Source: Nocardia fusca NBRC 14340
GTDB taxonomy: Bacteria > Actinomycetota > Actinomycetes > Mycobacteriales > Mycobacteriaceae
Length of the DNA: 64,000 nt
Assembly: GCF_001618425.1 (NCBI RefSeq)
Contig: NZ_BDCU01000038.1
Coordinates: 115,821 to 179,820 of the forward strand
Direction of reading: 5' to 3'
Below the pieces are notes generated by a model, which saw only the letters and a program-made list of their open reading frames with translations, ran no database searches and had not been told where the DNA came from. Of this stretch, positions 52,414-62,126 are shown one piece after another (positions within the stretch are counted from its first letter, which is position 1; the number at the start of each line of letters is the position of its first letter). A program made the translations under genes and the position numbers.

Positions 52414-54177
52414 GGACACCGTTGGCGAATTCGGTTGAAGGGGAGGCGGTTCGGCAAGATCAACGCTGGTGTTCTGGGTATGGGTGTTGATGGGAGTTGC
52501 TGTGTCGTTGCGTCCGCGCGGGTGGGTAGTGGTTCCGGCTGAGACGGAACGGGTCGCCCGGGTAGTGTTCCCGGACGGTTGCCCGGCAGTACGGATGCGG
52601 GATGTTCTGGGACCGATCTTTACCGATGCCGAGTTCGCGGACATGTTCTCCCGGCGTGGTCAGCCGGCAATCTCGCCAGCCTTGCTGGCGTTGGTGTCGG
52701 TGCTGCAATACGCGGAGGGTCTTTCTGACCGTCAAGCGGCGCAAGCGGTTCGTGCTCGCATCGATTGGAAGTATGCGCTGGGGCTGGAACTGACCGATCC
52801 CGGGTTCGACTACTCGGTGCTCAGCGAGTTCCGGTCCCGGCTGATCACCGGCGGCCTGGAACACCGCGTGTTGGATGCGATGTTGGATGCGATACGTCAG
52901 GCTGGGCTGCTGAAGGCTGGTGGGCGGCAGCGCACCGATGCCACGCATGTGCTGGCGGCGGTGCGGGATCTGAACCGGTTGCAGTTCGTCACCGAGACGC
53001 TGCGAGCCGCACTGAACATGCTTGCTGCTGCGGCGCCGGAATGGTTGGCTGGCGTCGCTGAACCCGAGTGGTTCGACCGTTATAGCGCCCGCTCGGAAGA
53101 TACCCGGTTCCCCAGCCGCTGGGCGGCCCGCACGACCCATGCGAACCAGATCGGTGCCGACGGAATGACCGTGCTGACCGAGGCCACCGCTACCGGTGCG
53201 CCGTCGTGGCTGCGGGAACTACCCGCGGTGGAATTGCTGCGAAAGATCTGGATTCAGCAGTATCAGGTCACTGATGGCGTGGTGAACTGGAGAGACAAGA
53301 AGGATCTACCACCTGCAGCGATTCGGTACTGCTCGCCCTATGACGACCAGGCTCGCACCGGCACCAAACGCGACGCTTCCTGGAACGGTTACAAGGTCCA
53401 TCTCACCGAAACCTGCGAGCCCGACGCTCCGCACCTGATCACTCAGGTCGCCACCACCCCTGCCCCGGTTCCGGACATGGCGATGACCGCCTCAATCCAC
53501 ACCAGCCTGGCCGAGCGGGATCTGCTGCCCGACATCCATCTCGTCGATGCCGGTTACGTCGATGCCGACCTGCTCATCGCTGCTGGCCGAGACCACGGGA
53601 TCGAACTACTCGGCCCGGCCAAGGCCGCCACCGGATGGCAAGCTACTGCCGGAGATGGCTACACCTTGACCGATTTCACCATCGACTGGGACAATGAGCA
53701 GGTCACCTGCCCACAAGGTGTCGAGTCCCGATCGTGGAAGGCCGACCGATCCCAAGACGGGATCCCGGTCGTCAGGGTCCGGTTCCCCAGCTCGGCATGT
53801 CAGTCCTGTCTCGCCCGCGAGCAATGCACCCGCTCCAGAGCAGGACGACGACTCACTTTGCGTCACCGCGACCAGCACGAGGCCCTCCAGCACGCTCGGG
53901 TCGAGCAGCAGACCGAACACTGGCAACAACGCTATCGGCATCGCGCAGGAATCGAAGGCACGATCGCCCAGGGCATCCGATCCTGCGGCCTGCGCCGATC
54001 CCGCTACCGCGGGCTGGACAAGACTCGTCTCCAGCACGTGCTCACCTCCGCGGGACTCAACCTCAACCGACTCAACGCCTGGTGGGAGACCGCAGCGTTC
54101 GCTCCCACCCGAACATCACACTTCGGTGTGCTCAGACCAGTCGCCTGACTGCCCTACAGGATTCGCCAACGGTGTCC
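52414..54177. mobile_element. IS1182-type insertion sequence
   Basis: 1764 bp. Perfect 17-bp inverted repeats GGACACCGTTGGCGAAT at both ends (52414 and complement ending 54177). Flanked by ATTTT on each side (52409-52413 and 54178-54182), a 5-bp target duplication. Inserted into the IS630 transposase between its ALDPK and WSGG codons. Confidence 0.88.
52502..54148 (+). CDS. IS1182 family transposase
   Basis: About 548 residues from GTG 52502 (GGGAG upstream). N-terminal SLRPRGWVVVPAETERVARV and FTDAEFADMFSRRGQPAISP (in parts), RIDWKYALGLELTDPGFDYS, then DDE domain with DEAGYVDADLLIAA-like segment (VDAGYVDADLL) and CPQG/CQSC/CARSR zinc-like region (CQSCLAREQCTRSRAGRR) before the C-terminal RHRAGIEGTIAQGIRSCGLR, RYRGLDKTRLQHVLTSAGLN. 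Appears intact, so the element may be active. Confidence 0.9.
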   Translation: MSLRPRGWVVVPAETERVARVVFPDGCPAVRMRDVLGPIFTDAEFADMFSRRGQPAISPALLALVSVLQYAEGLSDRQAAQAVRARIDWKYALGLELTDPGFDYSVLSEFRSRLITGGLEHRVLDAMLDAIRQAGLLKAGGRQRTDATHVLAAVRDLNRLQFVTETLRAALNMLAAAAPEWLAGVAEPEWFDRYSARSEDTRFPSRWAARTTHANQIGADGMTVLTEATATGAPSWLRELPAVELLRKIWIQQYQVTDGVVNWRDKKDLPPAAIRYCSPYDDQARTGTKRDASWNGYKVHLTETCEPDAPHLITQVATTPAPVPDMAMTASIHTSLAERDLLPDIHLVDAGYVDADLLIAAGRDHGIELLGPAKAATGWQATAGDGYTLTDFTIDWDNEQVTCPQGVESRSWKADRSQDGIPVVRVRFPSSACQSCLAREQCTRSRAGRRLTLRHRDQHEALQHARVEQQTEHWQQRYRHRAGIEGTIAQGIRSCGLRRSRYRGLDKTRLQHVLTSAGLNLNRLNAWWETAAFAPTRTSHFGVLRPVA

Positions 54178-54182
54178 ATTTT

Positions 54183-54418
54183 GGGTCCAGGGCCGCGAAT
54201 CCCTTCTCGTTGAATGCGTGGATGACCTCGCGCACGTAGTCCTCGCTGACCTGCATCAACTTGGCTATCAACGGGACCGGTTGGCGTTGAGCCGAGGCCA
54301 TCACCACGATCGCGCGCCGCATCCGCACCGGCACTTTGCTGGTCTTGGCGATCCTTGCCAGCTTGCGCCCCTCTTCCGGGGTCACCGGCCGAACGAACAC
54401 TCCGGGTTTTCTCGCCAC
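54183..54418 (-). pseudogene. IS630 transposase, N-terminal part (interrupted)
   Basis: ATG 54418: RPVTPEEGRKLARIAKTSKV, RRAIVVMASAQRQPVPLIAK and SEDYVREVIHAFNEKGFAAL followed by DPK, the helix-turn-helix half of the transposase. The coding sequence stops at the IS1182 junction. Confidence 0.88.
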
Positions 54419-54772
54419 CCGACACCACCTCCGCGAGCAGCATCGCTGGCCCCGGATCGCAGATCAACCCGGCGCGCACGTTGGCCCGATTACGCGGCCA
54501 ACTCTTCTGGACGAGGCACTAGCTGTCGAGAATTGTTGCCCGTATGACTGCGGAACGACTGGAGCGGATAGGCCACCAGCCGTCGGGACGGCGCATCACC
54601 ACCCGGTAGGACGGTTACCAGACCGCAGTGTGCCATCACCCGGATAGCCCGGCCTCGAGCGCCTCTCCCGCACACCGAGGCGCGGCAAGAGCGCCGCGAA
54701 GCCGGCCCATTCCAGGCCGCCCAGGACGAGGCGGCAACCGGGAAGCCGCGCAGGACCGGATCCTGCGATGAC

Positions 54773-55411
54773 TCAGCGAGCAGGCACGGCCCCGACCTCC
54801 GGGGCCGTGGAGGCCGCGAGGACGCCGTCGAAGGCGGCGCCGAGCGCGGCTGAGATGTCGGCCGACGTGCCGAGGTAGCCGTTGACCATCGCTCCGTCGC
54901 GGAGGATCATCAGCTGCTTCGCCACACTCGTGACGTCGGCTGCGCCGGCGTCCTCTGCGATGGCGGCGAACTCGTCGAGCATCGACTGCCGGTGCGCATG
55001 GACGGAGACCCGGACCGGGTCAGCGGGGTCGGAGAATTCTGCGGCGGCGTTGATGAAGGCGCACCCACGGAAGCCGGGCCGGCAGCTGTGAGCACCGATG
55101 TCGTCGGCCAGCGCGCGCAGGGAACCGCTGGGATCGCCCGGCCGCCGACGGCTCCGCACCCATTGTTTCTCGGCCTCCGACTGCACCGCGAGGTAGGCGA
55201 CGACGAGGTCGCTCTTGGTACGGAAGTGTCGGTAGAAGGTCACCTTGGTGATTCCGACGCGCTCGATGATGCGGTCGGCGCTGACGGCCCGGATTCCCTC
55301 GGCATAGAACAGCTCGCTCGCGGCTTCGAGGATGCGCGCGCGCGTCTGCGCACCGCCCCTACCCTGCTGCCCCGTGCTCGCCTGGATACCTGTCACCCCG
55401 TCGTCACCCAT
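54773..55411 (-). CDS. TetR/AcrR family transcriptional regulator
   Basis: 212 residues from ATG 55411 (AGAGGGAAC upstream). Helix-turn-helix: RARILEAASELFYAEGIRAV, ADRIIERVGITKVTFYRHFR. C-terminal domain with PGFRGCAFINAAAEFSDPAD. It lies divergent from the Ohr operon with a two-half-site palindrome between, so it is a likely repressor of that operon and, by the shared boxes, of the genes at 47.65 and 59.17 kb. Confidence 0.9.
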   Translation of the reverse strand: MGDDGVTGIQASTGQQGRGGAQTRARILEAASELFYAEGIRAVSADRIIERVGITKVTFYRHFRTKSDLVVAYLAVQSEAEKQWVRSRRRPGDPSGSLRALADDIGAHSCRPGFRGCAFINAAAEFSDPADPVRVSVHAHRQSMLDEFAAIAEDAGAADVTSVAKQLMILRDGAMVNGYLGTSADISAALGAAFDGVLAASTAPEVGAVPAR

Positions 55412-55449
55412 GTTCCCTCTCAATCGCGATTCAACCCACTTGCGCTGGT

Positions 55450-55491
55450 GTACTAACTAGTCTACATTCCTCTTTGTAGACGTACTAGTAC
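55450..55491. promoter_or_regulatory. TetR-box pair in the TetR/Ohr divergent promoter
   Basis: GTACTAACTAGTCTACA (55450-55466) and TGTAGACGTACTAGTAC (55475-55491) are inverted half-sites (13 of 17 matches) separated by 8 bp. The same core recurs at 48849 and 59076. Confidence 0.7.
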
Positions 55492-55541
55492 CCCCACATA
55501 GCAGCCAGTCCGTAGACCGGCCCCACCAAGGGAGAACTCTC

Positions 55542-55973
<432 letters not shown>

Positions 55974-56003
55974 CCGTCGAACGAATCACCTCGGAGAGAC
56001 ACC

Positions 56004-56579
56004 ATGCCCATCACAGAAACCACCCCGGCACTCACCTACAGCCGATCGCTGCGCACCCTCTACTTCGTCCGATTCGTCTTCGCCATCATCTGGGTGGGGA
56101 TCATGTTCTCCGCAGCGGCAAAGGCGACCGAACCGAACGCCCTCCTGACGGTTCTGCTGATCGTCTACCCCCTCTTCGACGCCGGGGCAGTGCTATGGCA
56201 GCTGCGCGCCGACCCCGACAAGCAGCGCTCCAAGACCGCTGAATGGATCAACGTCGTCGTCAGCGTCGCCGTCGCCGTCGCCGTCGGCGTCTCCTCCTCG
56301 ATCGCGATCCCCGCAGCCCTCGCAGTCTGGGGCGTCTGGGCGATCATCTCCGGCATCCCGCAGCTCATCGCCGCCATCCGCAACCGGAAGTCCGGAGGCC
56401 AGGTCGCACAGATGCTGTCGGGCGGCATCTCGGTGTTCGCCGGCAGCGGGTTCCTGATCCAGGGGCTGCAGGGCAACGGCGCGATCTCGGGTGCGGCCGG
56501 CTACGCGGCGCTCGGCGCGATCTTCTTCCTTGTCTCGGCGATCCGGCTGAGCATCATGCTGCGGAAACGGGCCGTCTGA
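56004..56579 (+). CDS. multi-pass membrane protein (HdeD/DUF308-like)
   Basis: 191 residues with about six hydrophobic helices (LRTLYFVRFVFAIIWVGIMF, LLTVLLIVYPLFDAGAVLWQ, WINVVVSVAVAVAVGVSSSI and others). Length and six-helix layout resemble the HdeD/DUF308 acid-stress membrane family; assignment is tentative. Its TGA overlaps the ATG of the flavoprotein gene by one base. Confidence 0.7.
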   Translation: MPITETTPALTYSRSLRTLYFVRFVFAIIWVGIMFSAAAKATEPNALLTVLLIVYPLFDAGAVLWQLRADPDKQRSKTAEWINVVVSVAVAVAVGVSSSIAIPAALAVWGVWAIISGIPQLIAAIRNRKSGGQVAQMLSGGISVFAGSGFLIQGLQGNGAISGAAGYAALGAIFFLVSAIRLSIMLRKRAV

Positions 56580-57991
56580 TGTCCGAGGAGAACACGACAT
56601 ACGACTACGACCTGATCGTCATCGGCGGCGGGCCCGTCGGCGAGAACGTCGCCGACTACGCCACCAAGCGCGGGGTCCGGGCCGCGATCGTCGAGGCCGA
56701 GCTCGTCGGAGGCGAGTGCTCCTACTGGGCCTGCATGCCCTCCAAGGCGTTGCTGCGCTCCGGGCATGCCCTCCGGGCAGCCCGCCGACTGGCCGGAGCG
56801 CGCGAAGCCGTCGCCGGCGACGTCGACGCCAAGGCCGTCCTCGCCCGACGGACCGCGTTCACCAGCGACTGGAACGACGACGGGCAGGCCGCATGGCTCG
56901 ACTCCGCCGACGTCGACCTGATCAGAGGCCACGGTTGCCTCGCGGGCCGCCGGCAGGTGACCGTCGGCGACCGGATCTACACCGCACGGGCGGTCGCCCT
57001 CGCCACCGGGTCCGTCCCGGTCGTCCCGCCGATCCCGGGGCTCATGGAATCCAAGGCATGGGGCACTCGCGAGATCACCTCCGCCGACCACGTGCCGCAG
57101 AGCCTGATCATCCTCGGCGGTGGCGTCGCCGGCACCGAGATGGCGTTCGCCTTCTCCTCGCTGGGCACCCAGGTCACCATGCTCTCGCGCGAGGCGCTGC
57201 TCGGCCGTGAGGAGCCGTTCGTCGGCGCGCACGTCGCCGCGGCGCTGACGGACGAGGGCGTCGATGTGCGCATCGGTGCATCGCCCGTGCGAGTCGACCG
57301 CAACTCCGACGGAACCGTCACCGTCGCACTCGAGGACGGCACCGCTCTGCAGGCTGGGGAGATGCTCGTGGCCACCGGTCGCCGTCCGGCGACCACGGGG
57401 CTCGGGCTCGAGGCCGCGGGCATCGACCCGAAGCTACCGGTCGACGACACAATGCTCGTCGAAGGCACCGACTGGCTATATGCGGTAGGCGACGTCAACC
57501 GACGTGCCCTGCTCACTCACCAGGGCAAGTACCAGGCGCGGGCGGCCGGCGAGGCGATCGCGGCCCGTCTGCAAGGCGCGCCGCTCTCCGACGGCCCTTG
57601 GGGGCGGCACGTCGCCACGGCAGACCATGCCGCCGTGCCACGAGTGGTGTTCTCCGACCCCGAAGTCGCCGCCGTCGGCTACACCGAGGCCCAGGCCCGC
57701 GCCGAGGGCCGCAACGTCCGAACGGTCGAATACGACCTCGGCGCGGTGGCCGGAGCCGCGCTCCACGCCGACGGGTACGCCGGGCGCGCCAAGCTCATCA
57801 TCGATGAGCACCGGCACGTCGTAATCGGCGCGACGTTCGTCGGCCAGGACGCCGCAGAGCTCGTGCACGCGGCGACCATCGCGATCGTCGGGGAAGTCTC
57901 CCTCCACCGGCTCTGGCACGCCGTCCCCGCCTACCCCACGATCAGCGAGATCTGGCTGCGGCTCCTCGAGGCATATGGCCGCCCCGCCTGA
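56579..57991 (+). CDS. pyridine nucleotide-disulfide oxidoreductase (dihydrolipoamide dehydrogenase/MerA-like)
   Basis: 470 residues. FAD motif IVIGGGPVGENVADYATKRG near residue 14, redox-active GGECSYWACMPSK (Cys about 47 and 52), NAD motif IILGGGVAGTEMAFAFSSLG near 178 and AVGDVNRRALLTHQGKYQA near 302. The C-terminal catalytic HPT of lipoamide dehydrogenases is replaced by YPT (AVPAYPTISEIW), as in mercuric-reductase relatives, so the disulfide/thiol substrate is probably different. Last gene of the Ohr operon. Confidence 0.92.
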   Translation: MSEENTTYDYDLIVIGGGPVGENVADYATKRGVRAAIVEAELVGGECSYWACMPSKALLRSGHALRAARRLAGAREAVAGDVDAKAVLARRTAFTSDWNDDGQAAWLDSADVDLIRGHGCLAGRRQVTVGDRIYTARAVALATGSVPVVPPIPGLMESKAWGTREITSADHVPQSLIILGGGVAGTEMAFAFSSLGTQVTMLSREALLGREEPFVGAHVAAALTDEGVDVRIGASPVRVDRNSDGTVTVALEDGTALQAGEMLVATGRRPATTGLGLEAAGIDPKLPVDDTMLVEGTDWLYAVGDVNRRALLTHQGKYQARAAGEAIAARLQGAPLSDGPWGRHVATADHAAVPRVVFSDPEVAAVGYTEAQARAEGRNVRTVEYDLGAVAGAALHADGYAGRAKLIIDEHRHVVIGATFVGQDAAELVHAATIAIVGEVSLHRLWHAVPAYPTISEIWLRLLEAYGRPA

Positions 57992-58197
57992 ACCACCGCC
58001 AGCTCAACACCTCGACGCCACGTCTCGACTGGGTGCGTGAGCGCTTGCACCAGCTCACCACTCGTCTGCCCCACGGCCCGATCGCGTTCGCGGCGCGGTC
58101 GAACCCGACCAAGCCGGACGTGCTTCATGCTGCGCCGCTTCTCTCCAACGACAAGGGAATCGCCCTGCGACAACGCTCTCCGTCGTCGCAGGGCGAT

Positions 58198-58440
58198 TGG
58201 GGGTGCAGAGCTCGCCGAGGCCATCTCGCAGGCAACGGCGGACCGTGCGGGCAGCGATGCCCTTCGCGGCCTCGCCGACGCCCATCGCGCCTACGCGGCC
58301 GCGAGGCCCGGCGCGTGGGCCGTATTGCAGCGGCCCGCCTCGGCCACCACCGGCACGTCCGAAGATGCGGCGAGGGTGGCCACGCGGACCCTGGCCGTCC
58401 TGCGCAGCGCGACTTGGCCTACCTCATCTCGAACGCGCGG
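58198..58440 (+). pseudogene. TetR WHG-domain remnant
   Basis: Plus frame GLADAHRAYAAARPGAWAVL followed by DAARVATRTLAVLRSA resembles the WHG C-terminal domain of TetR proteins (aYrAYA..hPg.w). No DNA-binding half is adjacent. The 1.2-kb stretch 57992-59170 has no intact gene. Confidence 0.45.
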
Positions 58441-58479
58441 CCATCCTCTGTCCAGTGCTCGCAGCGCAGGCCCCAGGGC

Positions 58480-59060
58480 ATCAGCTCGACACCTTCTCGC
58501 CGAGTGAGTGCGGCGGCCTCGTCCGCCTGCGCGAACGCCGCGGCCAGGACTGGCTCGAGCGCACAGACTGTCCGTGGGGCGTCGACAGGGCGGTCGAGCA
58601 CCCTGGTAGCGGTGACGACACCGCTACCTACGAGGTCAGGATCAGCGCCGAACTGCCTGACGGGGTCGTCCCGCGCCGGAAGGACGCGAACCCCAGCCGC
58701 CGCACCAGAGCTTTCGCCACAATGCCCTTGACCCCGACGGCCTGCACGACGTGCTCTTCGCCGGGTGGGCGACAGTCGAAAGGAGGGTGTCGATGATCGG
58801 AGCGCGTGAGACCACCGTGCTGCCATGGCCCGGCGACCCGACTTCGGAGTGGACGGCCGTGGAAGAGCACGCACAGTCGCACCATCTGCCGGACCGTCCG
58901 CAGGAGCGCTGATGCCGCGAACGTAGAACATCCCGTTCGCCGCGTCGAGGATGCGCTCCCGCGTTGCCGACCCCGCGGGGTTCGTGGCACAACTTCGTTG
59001 GTATCGGCGTCCATCTGCTCCTCCGGTCCGGACTGTGCTGTTTGCGCCAGCGGCGCACAT
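58480..59060 (-). pseudogene. degenerate TetR gene
   Basis: The 5' part reads NPAGSATRERILDAANGMFY VRGIS (in parts), a TetR helix start like the intact gene at 55.4 kb, then frames break up with stops and no continuous HTH recognition helix. Its probable promoter contains the box at 59076. The 3' part (58419-58640) is open but unrecognised. Confidence 0.45.
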
Positions 59061-59075
59061 AGTTTACGTTCTCTG

Positions 59076-59092
59076 GTAGACGTACCAGTTAC
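59076..59092. promoter_or_regulatory. TetR-box copy C (GTAGACGTACCAGTTAC)
   Basis: Matches the GTAGACGTAC core of the boxes at 48849 and 55475. It lies 79 bp upstream of the FAD oxidase and between it and the degenerate TetR gene. Confidence 0.55.
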
Positions 59093-59170
59093 CCTACACA
59101 GCCTGGGTCGCCTCGGAACGACGACCGGCTGCTCAGACGTCTTGCCGAGTCCGGAAACGAAAGAGAAGCG

Positions 59171-60544
59171 ATGCCTGCGACAACACATCAACAACTGAAC
59201 CGTCTCACCGATACCCTGCGGAACACCGTCCACCCGGGCTCGGTGGTCACCACGGGGCCGGATTACGAGGCCGGCCGCCATATATGGAACGGCGCGGTAT
59301 CCGCTCGCCCCGGCGTCATCGTCCGGTGCGCGGACGCATCCACGGCACGGGCTGCCGTACTGGCCACACAGGAATCCGGAGTAACGCTGTCGGTGCGGGG
59401 TGGTGGCCACGACTGGGCCGGCCGAGCGTTGAGCGATGGCGGCTTGACCATCGACCTCTCCGGGATGCGCGGTGTAACCGTGGACCCCGTGGCGAAGGTT
59501 GCCGAGGTCTCGGCAGGGGCCACGGCCGCCGATCTCGCGGCCGCCACCCAGCCGTTCGGCCTCGTTCCGGCGACCGGCACCGTCGGCTCGGTGGGCATGG
59601 CCGGCCTCACACTCGGTGGCGGCTACGGCCCGCTCAGCGGCCGATTCGGACTCGCGCTGGACAATCTCCTGTCAGCGGAGGTGGTACTCGCCGACGGCTC
59701 CGTCGTCACCGCCGATGCCGAACAGGAACCGGACCTGTTCTGGGCATTGCGCGGCGGCGGCGGGAACTTCGGTCTCGTAACCTCGATGCGTGTGCGTCTG
59801 CACGCCGTGCCGGCGTTGCTGTCGGGCATGATCGTATTCCCGTGGGAGCAGGCCGGAACAGTGCTGGCCGGGTTGCCGGATGCCCTGGCCGAGAGCCCGG
59901 ACGAACTGACCGTCCAATTCGGCATCCTGTCCGGCCCCGACGGCAAGCCGGTGGTGTTCCTTTCGCCCACGTGGAGCGGCGAGGACGTTGCAGCGGGAGA
60001 ACACAAGCTGGCGCGGCTCGACACCCTCGGCACACCTCTTGTCTCCCAAGTCGCCTCCACCACCCTGCCCGAGATGCTCGCGGCCATGGATGCGCAGTTC
60101 CCCTTCGGCCGGCACACCGAGATTCGCACTCGTTCCGTATCGTCACTGACCTCTGGAGTGCGTGACATGCTGACCCTCGCAGGCTCCCCCCTGACCTCAC
60201 CCCTTTCCGCCGTGAGCGTGCACACCCTGCTCGGCGCGGGCGCACGAGTGCCAGCGGCGGAGACGGCATTCGGTAACCGCGACCCGCACTTCATGATCGA
60301 GATCATCGCCCTCTGGGAACCAGACGACACCCGCGCGGCGGAGCACCGCGCCTGGGCCGGCAACCTCACCTCGATCCTCGAACCCGAGGCCCTGCCCGGC
60401 GGATACCCCAACCTCCTCGGACCGGACGACACCGCACAGGTCGCACACGCCTACGGTCCGAACACCGAACGGCTACTCGCAGTGAAACGCCGCGTCGATC
60501 CGGACCACGTCTTCCACGCAATTCCACTGCCGGATCCGTCTTGA
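59171..60544 (+). CDS. FAD-linked oxidase (berberine-bridge-enzyme type)
   Basis: 457 residues. FAD-binding PCMH domain: RGGGHDWAGRALSDGGL near residue 77 with the His that binds FAD covalently, GTVGSVGMAGLTLGGGYGPL near 136 and LFWALRGGGGNFGLVTSMRV near 182. The Cys that gives the second covalent bond in bicovalent members is not present (GTVGSVG), so single linkage is expected. C-terminal RLLAVKRRVDPDHVFHA. Oxidises an alcohol or a sugar-like compound with O2. A TetR-type box lies upstream. Confidence 0.9.
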   Translation: MPATTHQQLNRLTDTLRNTVHPGSVVTTGPDYEAGRHIWNGAVSARPGVIVRCADASTARAAVLATQESGVTLSVRGGGHDWAGRALSDGGLTIDLSGMRGVTVDPVAKVAEVSAGATAADLAAATQPFGLVPATGTVGSVGMAGLTLGGGYGPLSGRFGLALDNLLSAEVVLADGSVVTADAEQEPDLFWALRGGGGNFGLVTSMRVRLHAVPALLSGMIVFPWEQAGTVLAGLPDALAESPDELTVQFGILSGPDGKPVVFLSPTWSGEDVAAGEHKLARLDTLGTPLVSQVASTTLPEMLAAMDAQFPFGRHTEIRTRSVSSLTSGVRDMLTLAGSPLTSPLSAVSVHTLLGAGARVPAAETAFGNRDPHFMIEIIALWEPDDTRAAEHRAWAGNLTSILEPEALPGGYPNLLGPDDTAQVAHAYGPNTERLLAVKRRVDPDHVFHAIPLPDPS

Positions 60545-60649
60545 CCCGGCAGCCCACCCCTGAACCGACCGAGTCGCCGAATCTCGGCGAGCAACTCGGA
60601 ATGTGGTGCTCGAGCGGCATTCCAGCTATCGATACGACGGGAGTTGGAT

Positions 60650-60943
60650 ATGAAGGTCTTCGTGACGGGCGGCAGCGGGTTCGTCGGTCGGCGCCTGGTG
60701 CGCCACCTCACCCGCGAGGGACACTCGGTGCGGGCGTTGGCACGTTCCGACCGTGCTGCCGAGCAGATCACGGCCGCCGGCGGGAAGGTGGTGCCGGGCG
60801 ATCTGGCCGACTCGACGACCGGCGGCGCATCGCCCGAGTGGACATCTGCCCCCATAACCCGCCGTACGTACGACGCCAAACGATCGCCTGCAGCCGATCG
60901 TAGAATCAGGCCGGAAGGCGGATTACCCGCCCGTCGGGCGTGA
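60650..60943 (+). pseudogene. NAD-dependent epimerase, N-terminal fragment
   Basis: ATG 60650 with GGGAG upstream: KVFVTGGSGFVGRRLVRHLT and ARSDRAAEQITAAGGKVVPG, a Rossmann GGxGFxG start. After about residue 58 the frame becomes unrelated (STTGGASPEWTSAP) and ends at 60943. Complements the C-terminal half at 46413-46643. Confidence 0.6.
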
Positions 60944-60947
60944 AGAC

Positions 60948-61265
60948 CTCCAATTAGAGGCACACGCCGCGGAAAACCACGCCTCGAGCCGGTCGAGCGG
61001 GGCGAGCTCGTCGAACGAGGTCGGATTCGGGTACAGCGCGTGCAACTCCTCGAAAGTCCGCTCGAGTAGCGCCGCAAGCACACCGAGTTTCTTCCCGAAG
61101 TGGTAGTAGATCGAGGTCGGTGGGAGCCCGGACCGCGCGGACAGGGTCCGAGATGGCCATGCCGTCGTAGCCCTTTTCGCCGATGAGAGCTCGGACTGCG
61201 TTCAGGATGGCCTCCCGACTACTCGAGCCCGCAGCAGTCGGAGCGGAGTCGGATTCCCTCACCAT
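60948..61265 (-). pseudogene. frameshifted, truncated TetR gene
   Basis: From ATG 61265: SSREAILNAVRALIGEKGYD GMAISD (in parts). Then a one-base shift: SGLPPTSIYYHFGKKLGVLA is in the next frame, continuing ALLERTFEELHALYPNPTSF to a stop. The C-terminal half is missing. The frame junction is near 61120. Confidence 0.7.
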
Positions 61266-61366
61266 GCGGTCATGATAGGTCGCGCAGAGACGCAACTTCC
61301 CTACTGGGCGTCCCCAGGCACTTCGCGCGGCCGTCGATCGACGGATCCCGATAGGGTCGTAAGCAG

Positions 61367-61573
61367 TCATAGGATCCGGGCGACGCCGACGTGAAATCCG
61401 CTGCGTTCGATTGCTGGTGCCGGATCCTCCTGGTACCACTCGGTGGCGGTCACCAGCCCCGGAGCAACGAGTTCCAGCCCCTCGAAGAAAGGCGCGACCT
61501 CACTGCGGGTACGCAACCGTGCGGGATGGGGCTTGCTGGTGTCGATGCCGAGACGGGATTCGCCGGTAAGCAC
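61367..61573 (-). pseudogene. internally deleted copy of the DUF574 methyltransferase
   Basis: 68 codons from GTG 61573 (AGGAAGGAG upstream as in the intact gene). Reads DTSKPHPAR directly fused to LRTRSEVAPFFEGLELVAPG and ends SGFHVGVARIL. Compared with 46729-47511, the whole SAM-binding centre (from VYDWLL to AAIPLR) is deleted in frame. Not a functional methyltransferase. Confidence 0.85.
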
Positions 61574-61649
61574 TGGACACTCCTTCCTGTTGTGAATGTC
61601 GGGCGCCGCATTGATCACGTCGTGAGTACCGGCGATCCCACGCCCATCC

Positions 61650-62093
61650 TCAATCCGGAATCGGGAATCCCTGCGCCCGCAGGGCTACGTGGGCGGCGTT
61701 CTCGTCCTCCTCGGCGCTGCCGCCGGAAATACCGAGACCTCCGACGCACACACCGTTGTCGAAAAGCGGGAATCCGCCACCCACGGCCAGCAGCCGTGGA
61801 TGGTGGGCCAGCGGAGCCACCCGCGGGTCGGAAACCAGAGCATTCCAGCTGTGGGTCGCGAGCCGGAAGGACGCCGCGGTCCACGCCTTGTCGACTGCGA
61901 CCTCCGCGGCGAGAAACGGTACAGTGTCGGCGCGTTCGAACGCCACCAAGTGGCCACCGGCGTCGGTGATCGCCGTAGCGACCTCGATACCGGCCTCAGC
62001 GGCCGCCGCACGCACGGCCTCGACCAGCGCGACCGCGGCGGCGCGGTTGATCGAAGGCACATTATGTGTCTTCGGCAGGATGTTATCGGACAT
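61650..62093 (-). CDS. HbpS/GlcG family heme-binding-like protein
   Basis: 147 residues. INRAAAVALVEAVRAAAAEA near residue 15, ITDAGGHLVAFERADTVPF near 42 and AVGGGFPLFDNGVCVGGLGI near 103, the GlcG/HbpS fold. Members bind heme or act as small sensors/chaperones. Next gene downstream of the NIPSNAP gene on the same strand. Confidence 0.88.
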   Translation of the reverse strand: MSDNILPKTHNVPSINRAAAVALVEAVRAAAAEAGIEVATAITDAGGHLVAFERADTVPFLAAEVAVDKAWTAASFRLATHSWNALVSDPRVAPLAHHPRLLAVGGGFPLFDNGVCVGGLGISGGSAEEDENAAHVALRAQGFPIPD

Positions 62094-62126
62094 ACCGATC
62101 TTCCTCTTTCGCCCTGTTGTATGGGT

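Larger units (their letters stand above)
51553..54519. mobile_element. IS630-type insertion sequence, interrupted
   Basis: The ends GTGCCTCGTC...TTGGCC...GTAATCGGG form imperfect inverted repeats (about 28 of 36 matches by eye), flanked by TA at 51551-51552 and 54520-54521, the usual IS630 target duplication. It is split by an IS1182-type element at 52414-54177, so the IS630 transposase is disrupted. Confidence 0.85.

Noticed and set aside
56243..57991. Extended reading of the flavoprotein frame from 56243
   Set aside because: The part before 56579 overlaps the membrane protein gene in another frame, is Arg-rich and has no homology; ATG 56579 overlaps the previous stop.
58419..58640. Conserved domain in the 3' part of the degenerate TetR frame
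   Set aside because: The frame (ALTRREGVELMPWGLRCEHW) is open but I recognise no family, and stops or shifts lie upstream.
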